The position numbers and the translations under genes are program-made. The notes under the pieces are model-generated. The model searched no databases. It saw nothing but the letters and a program-made list of their open reading frames with translations, and had not been told where the DNA came from. A stretch of 64,000 bases of DNA from Strongylocentrotus purpuratus (lineage: Eukaryota > Echinodermata > Echinoidea > Camarodonta > Strongylocentrotidae). The stretch spans positions 16,928,501 through 16,992,500 of the forward strand of contig NW_022145594.1 of NCBI RefSeq assembly GCF_000002235.5, read 5' to 3'. Of this stretch, positions 47,927-59,898 are shown piece by piece. Positions within the stretch are counted from its first letter, which is position 1, and every line of letters starts with the position of its first letter.

Positions 47927-48067
47927 CGATTTGGCACATGGCTTGTCGTCTGGAATTGCAACCTTTGTCATTCCAGTTATGGTTCATATCGCTGTTAACC
48001 TCCACGCATCTCTTTGTAGTTTTGGTTGGCTGGCCACTGTTCCATGACATGTAAGTAGCCCTTGTAT
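47927..48067 (-). CDS. C-type lectin domain 2, C-terminal exon, cassette A
   Basis: A 141-bp exon, acceptor TTGTTCAG, donor CAAATCG|GTGAGT, phase 1-1. It reads MSWNSGQPT, RCVEVNSD, HNWNDKGC and AMC, the long-loop and last-strand part of a CTLD. WND and the conserved cysteines are kept. QPT stands where Ca-binding lectins have QPD or EPN. The exon is open, but the preceding half-domain exon in this cassette has a stop. Confidence 0.82.
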
Positions 48068-48635
48068 CTGAACAAAGAAGAAGAAAGTATTAGTAATCGT
48101 TTGGGAAAAGGTGATTTCAATAGCCTTGTCCATCACTTTAGAGAAATGAAAATATTACAATGACATATTACGTAATGTTACTTTGATTTCATTTCTATGG
48201 AATTTGCAAAAGGCTATTGAAATTACCCTTGACCTGATGTCTTTGAAACCTTGCGATTGTGTCAATGGATACTTTGTAAGGCCATTGGATATTCAGTAAG
48301 TCTATCTAAATGATCAGTAAGATCTAAAAACGTATCATCAAACTTTGTATAAGATAAAGAAGGCAGCAGTGGAAGCACTTGTAGAAATGCTTCTATTGGT
48401 AAGTAGGGACTAGGTGAACAATAGCTTCAAACACATATTGTTACAGTGAAGTCTTTCCCGTTGCACTCATCATGCATGCCTGTCCGCTAGTCAGTCTACA
48501 TACGTTTCCGTTTATGTTGCTTGATTTCAGCTCCCAGTCCATTTCATTCTGGAAGTTGAAAGTGGAAAGACGAAAAACTTTATTTAAAGCTACTTTTAGA
48601 TTTGTATCGTACTTAATATCTTTCTAAAGACTTAC

Positions 48636-48917
48636 TATCTATCCAAAACCAAGCTCTTTCTGTTGCAGAACCATCGTCGTATCCTCCTATCCACTAGTTA
48701 GCTTCGATTCCGAAATTCTCCTCAATGTTCATGGCTTGCTGGGTCAAAAAGGTTTGCAGGCTTCCATCAATGACTTCCACTAAAGAGCCACCTTCTGTCG
48801 TACAAGTATCTCTCGCTGTGGACCACGTTACTATGGCGGTGCTGAACCGGTAGCACTTGTGGCGGTGGTCAAGCCAAACTAGGGCATCATGCGAAGTCCT
48901 TCCGCTACAACTTCCCT
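48636..48917 (-). pseudogene. C-type lectin domain 2, N-terminal exon, cassette A, nonsense
   Basis: A 282-bp exon, same size and splice sites as the intact 60,615-60,896. It reads GSCSGRTSHDALVWLDHRHK then CYRF, TWSTARDTC and EGGSLVEV. The first Trp of the usual WWIGG motif is replaced: AAC TAG TGG ATA, a stop at 48,694-48,696. Unit B has TGG there. A transcript containing this exon would end inside the domain. Confidence 0.85.
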
Positions 48918-49579
48918 CTGAAAATAAAACCGAATAGGATTTGAGTGATTCATTCCCTCATGGATTGAAGTTGGTAGTACAGTCATAATTCTACTGTAAT
49001 ATCCAAATTTGAATCAGTTTTGCTTGAGGTCCGTGTGTCAGTGGTAACAATAATTTATAATTTGAGAAGTTCTTTCAAGAGAAAGCTAAGAGCATAATAT
49101 TTTCTTATCAAATGTGTGGAATCAATGAGTGACACGAGCAGTTGCTGTGCATGCTCTCAACTTCGGACATTATTGGATAGGGTGATCATCATATCATCTT
49201 TGCGGTTTAGACTACTCATGGCTTGACCAAGTTGACAAAATCCATTTGAATTAAAGAAATCAATTCTGAACTTAATGGCAATTCTGGATACAAAATGCCA
49301 AATATCTTTACCCAGCAATTTCTAGGCAGCAGACAGTCACAATATATGTGTAGATACAATATATCTTGACTTTTTGGACCTCTTGTTTAACTCAATCAAA
49401 GGGCTTCTGTGGAAGTTTTTGAATAGTTAAACAGACCAACTATCTTCATCCAGTTAGATATCCTTTATTTTTTGAGACGCTATTAGTCCCAGACGTTTGT
49501 CGTTGAATGATTGAGGAAAAAAGTTTTTTTTTCTACGGGAATATAGTTTCTCTCAAATTTAGACCAAAAACAAGTGTAC

Positions 49580-49709
49580 CGTATTGACAGATGAAACGAC
49601 GAGTTCTGGTACACGCGATATTCATCCAGAGATAGTCTTCAGAAGAACTCAAGTAAATGCAACTGGATCCAGACCCAGGACTAGGTTGGTCCCCGGCCCA
49701 AAATAAACG
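49580..49709 (-). pseudogene. C-type lectin domain 1, third exon, cassette A, frameshifted
   Basis: A 130-bp paralogue of the 129-bp exon at 61,484-61,612. One extra C in the run near 49,691 shifts the frame, so the phase-1 reading FILGRGPT ends at TAG. Past the shift the old sequence is still readable (CIYLSSSEDYLWMNIACTRT, then FICQY). Confidence 0.8.
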
Positions 49710-50692
49710 CTGTATATTCGAGTCATCTATGAATCAATTCAAAATATGCTTCTCAGTTAACGTGTCATAAGAGAAAAAGACGAATCGGGAAAAGATCTTC
49801 TATAGCATTATTGATTTTTTTTCAGGATTTCCTTTAGACCGCGTTATTGAATTCAAATTGGAGCGAAGTTATTACACAAATTGCAACCTGTTAAGGTGAG
49901 GTATCTGCAAGAAGGATTTTTGACATCCCTGCAAGTATAGAAAAAACACGTGAAAATAGGACGAAAAAGCTAATAAATGAAGAACATATAAAGTTTAAGA
50001 TCTAATGGATGTCAAAGTGTCAGCCACCATTGTTCTTAGCGGTATGGTCGGGAAAATACTTTCCAGCAGTATCCCAAATGACAGAAGAAACAAGAATAAT
50101 AACCGAACAGCTCGAGTCGATATTCCTTTGCTATGAAATTCAATACAGCTTTACCATGTTTAGTGACACGAAATTAATGTAAGTCAAGTTATCTTCATAT
50201 TTTCTTTTGAACACCTAGATATGACAATGATCTGACTTATGTTTTAATTCTTGTAACATAGAAGTTATATTCTACATCATACAACATAGTATTTACCATA
50301 TTTTGCGTTTGCAACGGTTTATTCATGCATAACTTCCAACTACCTTTAAATCCTTTAAACGGTTAATGCTGAATAAAATAACTTTCCGCCATTTCTTCAA
50401 TTTCCTTTATAACATCTCAAAAACAATCATGATCTTTTCAAATATCAAACTACCCAAATTAAAAGTTAACAGTTTTGAAATCTAATATCTAACATTACTT
50501 CTTCAAAAACTAGTCGCTACATTATTTCATTTGCTTTTATTGTATTTTGAGTTATTATAGCTTTCCCTCGCCCTATAATTTTATTTTAGTTATTTGTACA
50601 CTTTGTACACTTTTCTACATTTGTTGCGGAATAATAAACTTATGAACTTATTTATGATTACTTTCAAGAAAGGGCAATCAAAAAATACGCAC

Positions 50693-50833
50693 CACTAGAC
50701 CACTTCCAATTCCGACCTTCCTTGGCTCCTATCCAGAAATAGGAATCAAAAGAGTAACCAAGTGTCTTTGGTAGATTGATGAGATCCCGTACATCTTCTT
50801 GCATGGCCTCTGTCTTGATCATAGCCAGTTCAC
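50693..50833 (-). CDS. C-type lectin domain 1, second exon, cassette A
   Basis: A 141-bp exon, phase 1-1, donor AGTG|GTGCGT. It reads ELAMIKTEAMQEDV, DSYFWIGAKEGR and WKWSS. FWIGAK is the WIGL-type core motif of CTLDs. The frame is open. Confidence 0.82.
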
Positions 50834-50989
50834 CTAAATTTGAATTGAATTGAAAATGGTAGTTATTAAAAACCATGGTCGCCTCAACGGTGAATTACGT
50901 GGAATGTACATCAAGCACAGAAGTTAAGTGTTAAATACCGCACAATTTGATAAACATTCATGTCAAAGCCTTAGTGTAGCAACATAAGA

Positions 50990-51340
50990 ATAGAGGTACT
51001 AAAGGAGAGAAAGAGAGAGGGAGAGAGAATGTACAAAGAAAATACAGGAGGGGGTTAAAAAGATATAATGAGATGGAAAAATACTAAGGATTAGAAAGTC
51101 AGCGAGTAATAGAGGGATGGATTGAGAGAGAGTGAGAGAAGGTATAATTTTACATAACCTCCTACACTTGTTATTTTTTTCTAAATTTAAGTTCAATGGA
51201 AAGTCATATAATAATATATCATATATTAAAATAATGAATTTGAACATTAGAACTAGAGAGAGAGAGGGGGGAGAGAGAGAGAGAGGGACGGGGAGAGGGA
51301 GAGAGAGAGAGAAAGACGGGAGGAGGAGAGTGAAAAATAT
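50990..51340. repeat. GA-rich microsatellites, unit A
   Basis: GAGA tracts at 51,005-51,030 and 51,255-51,330 lie in the intron between the first two CTLD1 exons. The Ser/Leu-rich frames opposite them are artefacts. Confidence 0.85.
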
Positions 51341-51466
51341 AACTAATGAGGAAGATGCCGGGAGAAAATAACAGATGAGGATCGATAAAAATCGTGAATG
51401 AGAGTGATACAGGGTGAATGAGAAAGAGAGGATGAACTGTTTGACCGAAAAATATAGATTGTTCAC

Positions 51467-51616
51467 CTGGAACAGTGCTACCAAGATCCTGACAAGTGAC
51501 CTTGGCATCATACCATGTCATAGTATCTTTGACGAGTATCTGACTCGCCTTGATGCAACTGTGACGCGATGTCATGACGTCATAATGCAGTTTAGGATCA
51601 CACAATGTCTCGGAAA
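51467..51616 (-). CDS. C-type lectin domain 1, first exon, cassette A
   Basis: A 150-bp exon, acceptor CTTTTAG, donor TTCCAG|GTGAAC, phase 1-1. It reads TLCDPKLHYDV, then SCIKASQIL, TMTWYDAKVTCQDLGSTVPG. The WYDAKVTC block is the alpha-helix 1 signature of CTLDs. In this cassette no signal-peptide frame runs upstream, because TA is missing before the acceptor relative to unit B. Confidence 0.82.
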
Positions 51617-52019
51617 CTAAAAGTAAATGACCAAAAGAAAATCGCGTTCATGTTCAATGTTTTGGAGAAATTATCATGGGTTTAAATGTATTGTTGGATT
51701 TAGAAAGGCTATCGAATGACTAGAATTAATATAAATGATGTCTATTTCAAATATGAAGAAATCCTTATAACGAAATTGTGCTTTTCAAAGGGGAAGTCCA
51801 CTCCGATAGTCTTTCAATAGAAGCAGAGCAGTGAGGACAATTGATCGAATCAGGTCAGTGAATGTTTGAGCACAAACCTATTAAAAGTTAGAAAATTCTG
51901 AATTTATGAAGGTACGATCAATTAAAGACACATTGGCAACTCTGTGATGTCTCTTCAATTGCTTTTATTACGTATATTCAATTAATATCAGTTTAAAGTG
52001 TACACTCTCTACTCCAGTG

Positions 52020-52290
52020 GGGAACATTCCGGTCATTGATTTCAGCCAGTCGCCTTTTTACGCGCATGCGCATGCAAATCAAATCACAAGGATTTTCACA
52101 TCCTAGTACCGGGTACCAATTCAAAACGTGGGTGGAGAGTAGCGATGTAGACAAAATGCCTTGCTCATGGACACGATACTCTCCTTCAAGGACGTAATAC
52201 TTTGGTCCAGGTGCCGCGCCTGGGTTCGCACCTACGACCCACGCTTTTTGCAGTGAAGTGATTAAACCATCGACTACGACAACAGAACAA
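52020..52290 (-). mobile_element. tRNA-derived SINE next to a CCP exon
   Basis: On the minus strand it has TAGTCGATGGTTTAATCACT, a B-box-like GGTGCGAACCC and a body with CTCTCCACCCACGTTTTGAA. It lies in the intron only about 20 bp past the donor of the exon at 52,313-52,495. Confidence 0.65.
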
Positions 52291-52312
52291 TAATAAAACA
52301 TTTAAGACATAC

Positions 52313-52495
52313 TTCGACACGTTGGGGCTTCGTTCGCCCAAGACCCGTCAGGCCCACATGTGTTTTCAGCACTCCCAGTCAGCTGGTATCCGTCCTGGCA
52401 ACTATAATCTATGGTGTCACCGTAGCTGTACTGGTCTGCCTCCACCGGGTTCACTCCCCCGTACGCAGGTATGGGAGGCGACGGACAGGTTAAAA
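52313..52495 (-). CDS. CCP/sushi domain exon between cassettes (proximal)
   Basis: A 183-bp exon, acceptor TACAG, donor CGAA|GTATGT, phase 1-1. It encodes LTCPSPPIPAYG, then YGDTIDYSCQDGYQLTG, NTCGPDGSWANEAPTC. This is a textbook CCP with four Cys and the late Trp. It joins the next CTLD1 exon in frame. It lies in the part of unit A whose unit B counterpart is outside the window. Confidence 0.88.
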
Positions 52496-53039
52496 CTGTA
52501 AAGAAATGAAGATGATGAATCGAAATATTGTAATGTAATAAATTTGGTCGCTTGGAAAAGTTTGTCTCATTTGCCTTTAATCTGCCTGGTTTCTATTTTT
52601 CAAGTGGAAACCCCCCCCAAACAATGATTCAAGTCACTGACACACCTTTGTTAAGAGAGTCATATAGGACACTGATTAAAGTATGTATACTAAGCATTAG
52701 GTTTCAGTATCAACAGGAAATATTGTAACTATAACTGACTATTTATATTGTGGTTAGGATTTGTTTGAAATTACAATTATAGATAAATTATCGAGTTCCA
52801 CTCTTTTCTTCTATTCGCTATCTTTAGAAAAATCTAGGCTTCGCCTTTTTATGTCTATTTTTTTTTTTGTTATCTTTTGTCTCGCTTTCTCCCTCTATGT
52901 CTATCGATATGGTCCCTCACTTTGTTTTCTCTTTGTTTCTACATCCGAGCTCTACATGCTCTATCAGGCCCCATTTTGTTCTCTCTAAATGTCTCTCCCT
53001 CTTTCTCCTTCTCTTCTATTTCTTCATCTCTCCCATCTC

Positions 53040-53180
53040 TTTCTTTAGCTTTATCTATATTTGTCTGTCCTTCTCTTCTATCTCTCTCTCTCTCTGTCTC
53101 TCCTTATTCGCTATCTCTCCATCTCTTTCTTCCTATCTTTCTCTCTCTTTCTCTCTCCTTCTCTATCGCTCTCTCTCTCA

Positions 53181-53212
<32 letters not shown>

Positions 53213-53213
53213 T
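53040..53213. repeat. CT microsatellite abutting a splice donor
   Basis: Nearly continuous CT repeats up to 53,213. The first intron bases of the CCP exon are the only unique sequence between it and the exon. Confidence 0.9.
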
Positions 53214-53218
53214 CTTAC

Positions 53219-53407
53219 CTTCGCAATTCGGTTGCTCTCCGGTCCACTGGCCATCCCCACCACAGACCCAGACTTTGACGTCAGAGGGTCCTTCCATGAC
53301 GTAGTTCTCTTCACACCTCCACTGCAGGTACGTTCCAACCGGGTAGGTATGTGTAGACACAAGTACAACTGTGCAGTGTGGACACGTCTTTTCGGGAATA
53401 CTACAGT
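53219..53407 (-). CDS. CCP/sushi domain exon between cassettes (distal)
   Basis: A 189-bp exon, acceptor CATGCAG, donor GCGAAG|GTAAGAAG, phase 1-1. It encodes CSIPEKTCPHC, YPVGTYLQWRCEENYVMEG, VCGGDGQWTGEQPNC. It has extra cysteines at the N-terminal side compared with a plain CCP, perhaps an added disulphide. The intron starts straight into a long CT/GA microsatellite. Confidence 0.85.
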
Positions 53408-55839
53408 CTGCATGTACAAAACCTGGGGAAGAATATGTTCATTATTTCGTTTGGAAATTTGTCTGATCATTTCTTCTTTTGTTGATGTTCAATTATACAC
53501 ACTACAAATGGCTCCACCAGTGATGATACCAAATGTGTTGCTAACGTCATATTCCTGCATCGTCCAGTTTACTGGTCATAAACAACAGAGCCTGCGCATG
53601 AGGTTCACCGCGAAATCATTCAAGCAGCGGACTGAAGCAGGTCAAATTCAGGGTTGGGGGCTGAATATGTTATCACCACACCATAGCTTTATAGCACAAA
53701 ATAGTTTGGAACCGGCAACATTGACAACTTGACAAGTCGAAAGGTATTAAGTCGGGTGGGTTGATACGACGGGGGGGGGGGGGAGGACACACCCCCCCCC
53801 CAAAAAAAAAACATACCATTATGAAGCATGATACTCGTAAAAAGATAATGGAATATATTTTTTTTAAATATGAAAAAATGAATGAATGAAAAAAATAAAT
53901 GTTAGTAAATAACTTAATAGATTAAACAAAAACTAATTAAAGAACAATTTTTTTCAAGAAATGTTTTTGTTTCTCAAAATCCAAAAATTATTTTGAAATG
54001 ATTAGTAGTTGGATGCTAAATTTCACCTATTGCCAGAGCTCACAAAATTACATTGTTTCGTTATAATTCTGCTTGATAAATTGTGTTATTATTCAGTGAT
54101 TGATAATATCCACCCAAACCCCTCAACAAAGAAGGAAACAAAATTTAAAAGGTGTGGGTGACTCATATTTTGAACGAGATCTCTGGTTCGATGAAGGTTC
54201 ACCAATAAGGTTATGGCAATCAATTTGTCTATATATCATTCTAGTAACTTCCAATCTATGTTTCCATATCGATATTTTACTCTCTCTATATAAATATTCA
54301 TATTACCTCTATAGTTTGATTGTCCAATAGTGCACTTTCTGTATTAAACTTGATCCCAATCTCTCAATTAATTCACCCCCTCTCACTTTCTCTCTCTCTC
54401 TCTCGCAATGGAATATACTCCATGTATATTACAATTCATATTTCCTTCCTTCATTTGGTGTATAGGTTTAAAGAGAAGGTTCATTGATTTTAAAAACTAA
54501 CTTTACTGTCATTATTGCAAAGGTGAAACTTTGATTGGACAGAAATATCAAATTTCAATGCTTGAAAATATTCGAAGTAAGGATTATTATTAATTACAAA
54601 GCGCTTAAATACAGCCCCGACATAGCATCTGAAGCGCTCTCCGAATGCTGCTGAGATGTGTGACGTCACATGTTGAACATGACTTGCACAAGCAGACGAT
54701 GTCCCATGACATCTCACACATTTTCATAGCCTGTTTTGTCATCTTCTCTTATTATTTCTTTTTCTTCACTACCGTCAGGCTAAGTGTTTAATCTATTGTC
54801 TCACCCTAAACCCCGCGCATGGTATTATTTTGATGAAAAATGCAACGATAAAAAAAATGAAAGAATCCTTCGCGTGTAAACAAAATAAGACGCCATTGTA
54901 TTTTCAGCTGCATATATCGCGGTATGTTCGTCGTTTTAAGGGGGAACAAATGCCGTCCATGCTTTCATTCAGGATTTTTTTTTTTTTGATTTGAAAGTGT
55001 GTTTTCTTTGATTGTTAATTAACCCCTACCCTGTGTATTTACAAACAAAAGAATTTAGCTATCAGAATCGGTTTCATATCCCTTATTGAATGGTGTAAGA
55101 TGACATCACATTCATATACATCAAACATATTATATGAGAAATAATAGCATTGCACTTATGTTTAGTCTTTATGGGATGTCGTCTGCTTGGGCAGAATTGG
55201 TTCATATTGTAACGTAATTTAAACTTCTTTATTTTTCTAGCGAATCTGACGTATATCCTAGATGCTATTGATGTGGTTTTATTTGTATTTTTATAAATCG
55301 CCCAATATGTAGTTGACGTAAAACTTGTACGATGGCCATCTGTTAGCTTACCAGTTTCTAGTGATAGGTTATTTGCCATATTTGTGATTTTCTTTGAACG
55401 GGCACTTTAGAGCAAAGTATTTGCTATGATTTTTTTTAGTTCCGTGTTATCATAGCTAATGAGATTCCACATTGCGTGTGGGAACATGCCCTTGAATGAT
55501 TATGAGTCATAGCATTTGATTGATATTACAACATAAAACAACCAATATTGATTTCCTAAATATTTACTTAACGTCGGCACATCCGTAGTATTTACCAGAC
55601 TTTGGCATTATTTGTATTGTTTAACTTTAAACAAACTTTATTTTTCCTCTCTTTGTCTCTGTCTCTCACTCTTTCTTTCTCTCCTCCCACTCTATTTTTC
55701 CCCTCTCCCAAATTTTAGATATATAGAAGGATTATTATTTTATTCGCATTTAATGGTATACGTGTATATTTTGGCGAAAATTTATGATAACGCTCTCACT
55801 GAAATGTCTGGTATAATTGAAAAACGATTTGATCCTCCG
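53408..55839. other. Long intron before the unit A/B junction
   Basis: No exon with splice sites and CCP/CTLD signature was found. It holds a G/C/A-run at about 53,770-53,812, a CT microsatellite at 54,385-54,404 and anonymous AT-rich DNA. Confidence 0.5.
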
Positions 55840-55957
55840 CTGGAGGAAAATGAAAATCAATAATTTCAATTACCGACAAATTTCCAACCGTTAATATATG
55901 TATATACACAACTTTCATGTGAACGACAGAATTCTGTTTCTCTTTTACCAGTCGAAA

Positions 55958-56716
55958 ATTCAGAGTACTATTACATTTGATTCCATTATCTGGTTTAACA
56001 ATGCAAGGCAAAGTGACAAACAAAAGCTGAGAAGGGTTGTAAAACAACCCAGCAAAATAATGAACCATACTGTTGACCTAGATGAAGTCTGTAAGGAAAG
56101 AGTAGTATCTAAGGCCCTATCCATTATGTCTGATCTTACCCACCCCCTTAATGACCAGTACATACACCCGAGAAGCGGACGAAGATTGAGATCTGTTAAA
56201 GCAAGAACTAGTCGCCGCATTAATTCATTCATTCCACTTTCCATAAGAGTAGTTAATGAAACCCAGTAAAGAATAGAGAATGTGAAAACCATGCAAAATA
56301 CCCTCATTGACATGTTACACGAATATATATATTGTTTTCGTATACTTACTTTACTGTTGTACCCCTACTGTTATACCATATCAAGAAATAATTTTTAACA
56401 CAAAATACCTACTTCAGATTAGAGCATATAAGAATTTTAAAAAATGGAGTGTATGTAAGAAGAAAGAGAGAAGAAGAAGAAGAAGAAGAAGAAGAAGAAG
56501 AAGAAGAAGAAGAAGAAGAAGAAAGAGTATTTAAATGTATATTCATCATGACCATGTATATTATATCACATGTATACTAAAACAGGGCCCTATGAATGTC
56601 AGTTATATGTTGTTCCTATGTTCATATGTTGAAGCAAGATTGTTCATGTGCATATAAACAATTATCCTTTATGGACACAATAAAGAAATGAAATGAAATG
56701 AAATGAAATGAAATAG
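55958..56716 (+). mobile_element. LINE 3' relic in unit B
   Basis: Duplicate of the relic at 43,990-44,733 with a few base differences and a longer GAA run. The insertion predates the segmental duplication. Confidence 0.8.
56468..56524. repeat. GAA microsatellite, unit B
   Basis: About 18 GAA triplets, the expanded counterpart of 44,500-44,541. Its length accounts for the shift of the unit offset from 11,968 to 11,983. Confidence 0.9.
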
Positions 56717-57664
56717 TTTGTACAAAACTGCCGCTTTCCTTGACAACTAAAGTGCAGTGCTTCGTATGACATCCCACTCTGTCATGTGTTTATTTCGTTC
56801 TTCTCGTTCTTTCGTTTTTTCACTTTTCCACCCCCCCCCCCCCTCCCTCATAGCCGGTGGTGTAGAGATGGGGGCACTTGTCCCCAATAAAAATAGAGAA
56901 CACAAAAACACCCCAAAACATATGAAAAGGTTAGAGAAAAGGGGATAATATGGAAGGGAGCGTCAAAAAATGTCGGAACCCTCCCACATCCTCTTCCGAA
57001 TTGGTGTTCTTTAATACATTAAACCGACCCTGTCAGGCCGATATCACCCTCTCACGATGCCCCTGTCCCCTCATAATTAGGACCCGCTGCACCCCACTGC
57101 CCATTTCCAACCATCTACCTTCTCTCTGCTAATTTAAACCACTATGTCACATTGTAAAATTGTTATCAATGGAAACTTGTCGTGTCAAGAACAATTCAGA
57201 ACAGAATTCTTGGTTCAATATTTTTATGATATTACTTTCCCCTTTTACATGTATTATAAATATTATAATAGTATTACAGTTACATCATTGAGGTCGATTG
57301 ACGATATGGAACTCCCGAAATCTTTCGACCAGTCACTGCAGGGTCTAGTGGTTCACACCCGTTTTGGCTTGTCCTCGCCGGTGTGAAACTGCCACCAGTT
57401 CCCCGAGAGAGTGCCGTTAGTAACTTGCTAGAGCTACCGCTACTTACCTACCTTTGCAAGCAGCCTTCATGAAAGTGACGGGGTCATTGTTGCTTCACGA
57501 CAAACAGCTACTACTACTACTATACGTACTATGCATATCTGGGAATCGAAAAAGTATGGAGATTTATAGAACTTTTTTGTATTCCTTTGACATGGTTTAT
57601 ACTGTCTTGATAAATTCAGTTTAAAAAAAATCGAATGAAGTGATTAGCTGTTCGGTCAGTCTAC

Positions 57665-57841
57665 CTATGCACTGAAAATCTGGTTGACTCCAAGTTGCGT
57701 CTGCTTGGCAGTGCGAGAGTGGGTTACCAGAAGCCCCTGACCCTTCGTTACAGGTATAAACTGCAGTCCCTCGGAAGATATGTGAAATATCCGTGATCAG
57801 CGCTTTGAGGACCGCAGGGGGTTGATCCCCACATGATATCA
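57665..57841 (-). CDS. CCP/sushi domain exon, cassette B, intact
   Basis: A 177-bp exon, acceptor CACTGCAG, donor GCATAG|GTAGAC, phase 1-1. It reads ISCGDQPPAVLKAL, then RGTAVYTCNEGSGASG, LSHCQADATWSQPDFQC. All four CCP cysteines and the Trp are present. It is the reference for the frameshifted copy at 45,682-45,857. Confidence 0.88.
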
Positions 57842-58324
57842 CTGCAGTGAGAGAAAATTAACATCGGTCACAATTTATCTTAAATTAATGTTGCGTATTC
57901 TGGTCAGGTCGGGTAATGTAAGGTATTCTTACCTGCTTACCTGATACTGGTACACATGTTATCCAGTACAACCTGTTCATGGTCGAGTCGTCGGCGGCTT
58001 AACCGTCAACCCCACCTTATTTCTGAGGAGGGTGTGAGGACACCCAGCAGGACTAAAGACAAGACCTATCAAAGGGCGGGTGAGCTCCATGTCAGCCAAC
58101 GGCCATCCTCCGTGGAAAAGATTTAAGCCTTACCATGTATTCTCTAAAATAGTATGCTATGGATAGAGACAGAACAGAAAGAAGTCATACAGATGAGCTT
58201 GGGTCCCTTGCAGGTGATGCATCTGCATTAGATAGTGCCTAGGATGAGGATAGTGCCCGTTCGAATTGTAAGTCTTCCGAGAATGATGGGTTTACACCAA
58301 AGCTGCAAGGAAGTGTGGCACTGG

Positions 58325-58890
58325 ATAATGGCAGGCTGATCTCTTTGTTTTGTTTAACATCTATTCAGAAATGATTTTCAGAGTACTGAATGATGAGGAG
58401 GGTATCAAAATAGGAGGTTTGAACAGTAACAACCTGAGGTATGCTGATGACTCTGTAATATTAGCCGAATCGAAAGAGGATCTGCAGAGACTAGTAGGAA
58501 AAGTGAATGATGAAGGGGAACGATTTCGTATGGCAATTAATGTCTCCCAAACTAAGACCATGGTGGTGTCGCGGAAGAAGGAAGTCCCTCGTGTTAGCAT
58601 TGAAATCAATAGTATATTTATAGAACAAGTGAGCAAGTTTGTTTATCTTGGGCAGAGAGTCACAGAGGATGGAAAATGTTACAATGCAATAAAAACAGAG
58701 GATTGAAGTTACAAGATCAGTCTTCATGAAAATGGAAAAAAATATTATGTTATAGGAAGATAAACTTTGAGCGGAGATGCTACATCCGGAGTACTCTATT
58801 GTATGGAGTCGAAACATGGACCTTATGCAAAGGAACAGAACAAAAGTAAGAAGCATTTGAAATGTGGTTTTCCCGCAGAATGCTAAAGAT
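58325..58890 (+). mobile_element. RTE-like LINE fragment in unit B
   Basis: Duplicate of 46,340-46,930. It stays open slightly further (VTEDGKCYNAIKTED) and lacks about 20 bases near 58,780 relative to unit A. Confidence 0.75.
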
Positions 58891-59020
58891 CAGCTAGGTG
58901 ATGAAAAGTTAGCATTTGCTTTCGAATTGGTGTTTTGTCATACAACAAAATGATCTAATATTTAGAGAAAATCTATTTAATACAAATGTCAACCCTGAGG
59001 GAATCGAAAGGGTTTTTGTT

Positions 59021-59052
<32 letters not shown>

Positions 59053-59201
59053 AATAATAGCCTAATAGTCCACTCCAAATCTTATTAAACCGAAACGGAA
59101 ATTGACTTCGTTGTTTTTAAATGAGTCATAAAGAGGTTTAGAATGTGAAGTGGTAAGGACATTGACGATGTCTTTCCAGGGTCCATAGTAACTGCCCTTA
59201 C

Positions 59202-59387
59202 CTGCACATAAGGGTTTGACACCATCCCAGCTCCCATCGGGTTGGCAAGTGATCTCTGTGGCTCCTTCTAGTTCGTACCCAGGATCGCAGGAGAACTGAA
59301 TGACAGCTCCATCTAGGAAGGTGGATCTGTCCCCTGGACTTCTGGTTCCGTGTGATGGAGCTCCAGGATCCCCACATGCTGCGATTC
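59202..59387 (-). CDS. CCP/sushi domain exon, cassette B
   Basis: A 186-bp exon identical in layout to 47,230-47,415, reading CGDPGAPSHG, FSCDPGYELEG and ITCQPDGSWDG. Intact and phase 1-1. It follows CTLD2 and precedes the CCP at 57,665. Confidence 0.87.
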
Positions 59388-59525
59388 CTATAAATGAATA
59401 TCATGACCAGTGTTTTTACAACGGATTTTGTTGTTCATTGCACTTTATGGAGTACGTTTTTTTTTCCTTCTGATTTACAAGTCATTTAATGTCCTGTCAA
59501 TCGTCCAACGATAAAGAGACCAAAA

Positions 59526-59708
59526 CTGGGAGGCGCCATGGCTCCGTGGTAGATCAGTGCTGTCGTAACTGGGAGGTCCTGGGCTTGAAACCAAGTCGAT
59601 GCGCTTATGCCCTTTCGTAAGTAATACCCATCACCAAGTCTACGGAGAGGACTTAAAACCGCTCTCTAAACAGTCACATAGTTGGACATTTCAATCATCC
59701 AGTTTTTC
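59526..59708 (+). mobile_element. tRNA-derived SINE, unit B intron
   Basis: Duplicate of the element at 47,553-47,735, present before the segmental duplication. Confidence 0.7.
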
Positions 59709-59898
59709 ATTAACCCCATCAAAGCCTGAAATGAACTGGATCTTCTTGGGACCACATACGATTCTGTCTACTTAGCCGGGGTATTATACAACCGTGATCA
59801 TTGAGAAGGATTGTAGAATCACATCACTGGCCTAGAAGACTAAGAACACTTAAAAATTGATCTGTATCATGTATTTCAAATTACAAGCGATTACTCAC

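Larger units (their letters stand above)
43872..55839. repeat. 12 kb tandem duplication, unit A
   Basis: Bases from 43,872 (CTGGAGGAAAATG) match bases from 55,840, giving a unit of about 11,968 bp if it is a simple tandem copy. Homology to unit B is seen from 43,872 to about 52,030, where the window ends in B. The offset drifts between 11,916 and 11,984 because of microsatellite and small indel differences. Visible divergence is low, roughly one or two percent. Confidence 0.9.

Noticed and set aside
52867-53732. Ser/Leu-rich plus-strand frames up to 223 residues
   Set aside because: They translate the CT microsatellite and the reverse of the CCP exon.
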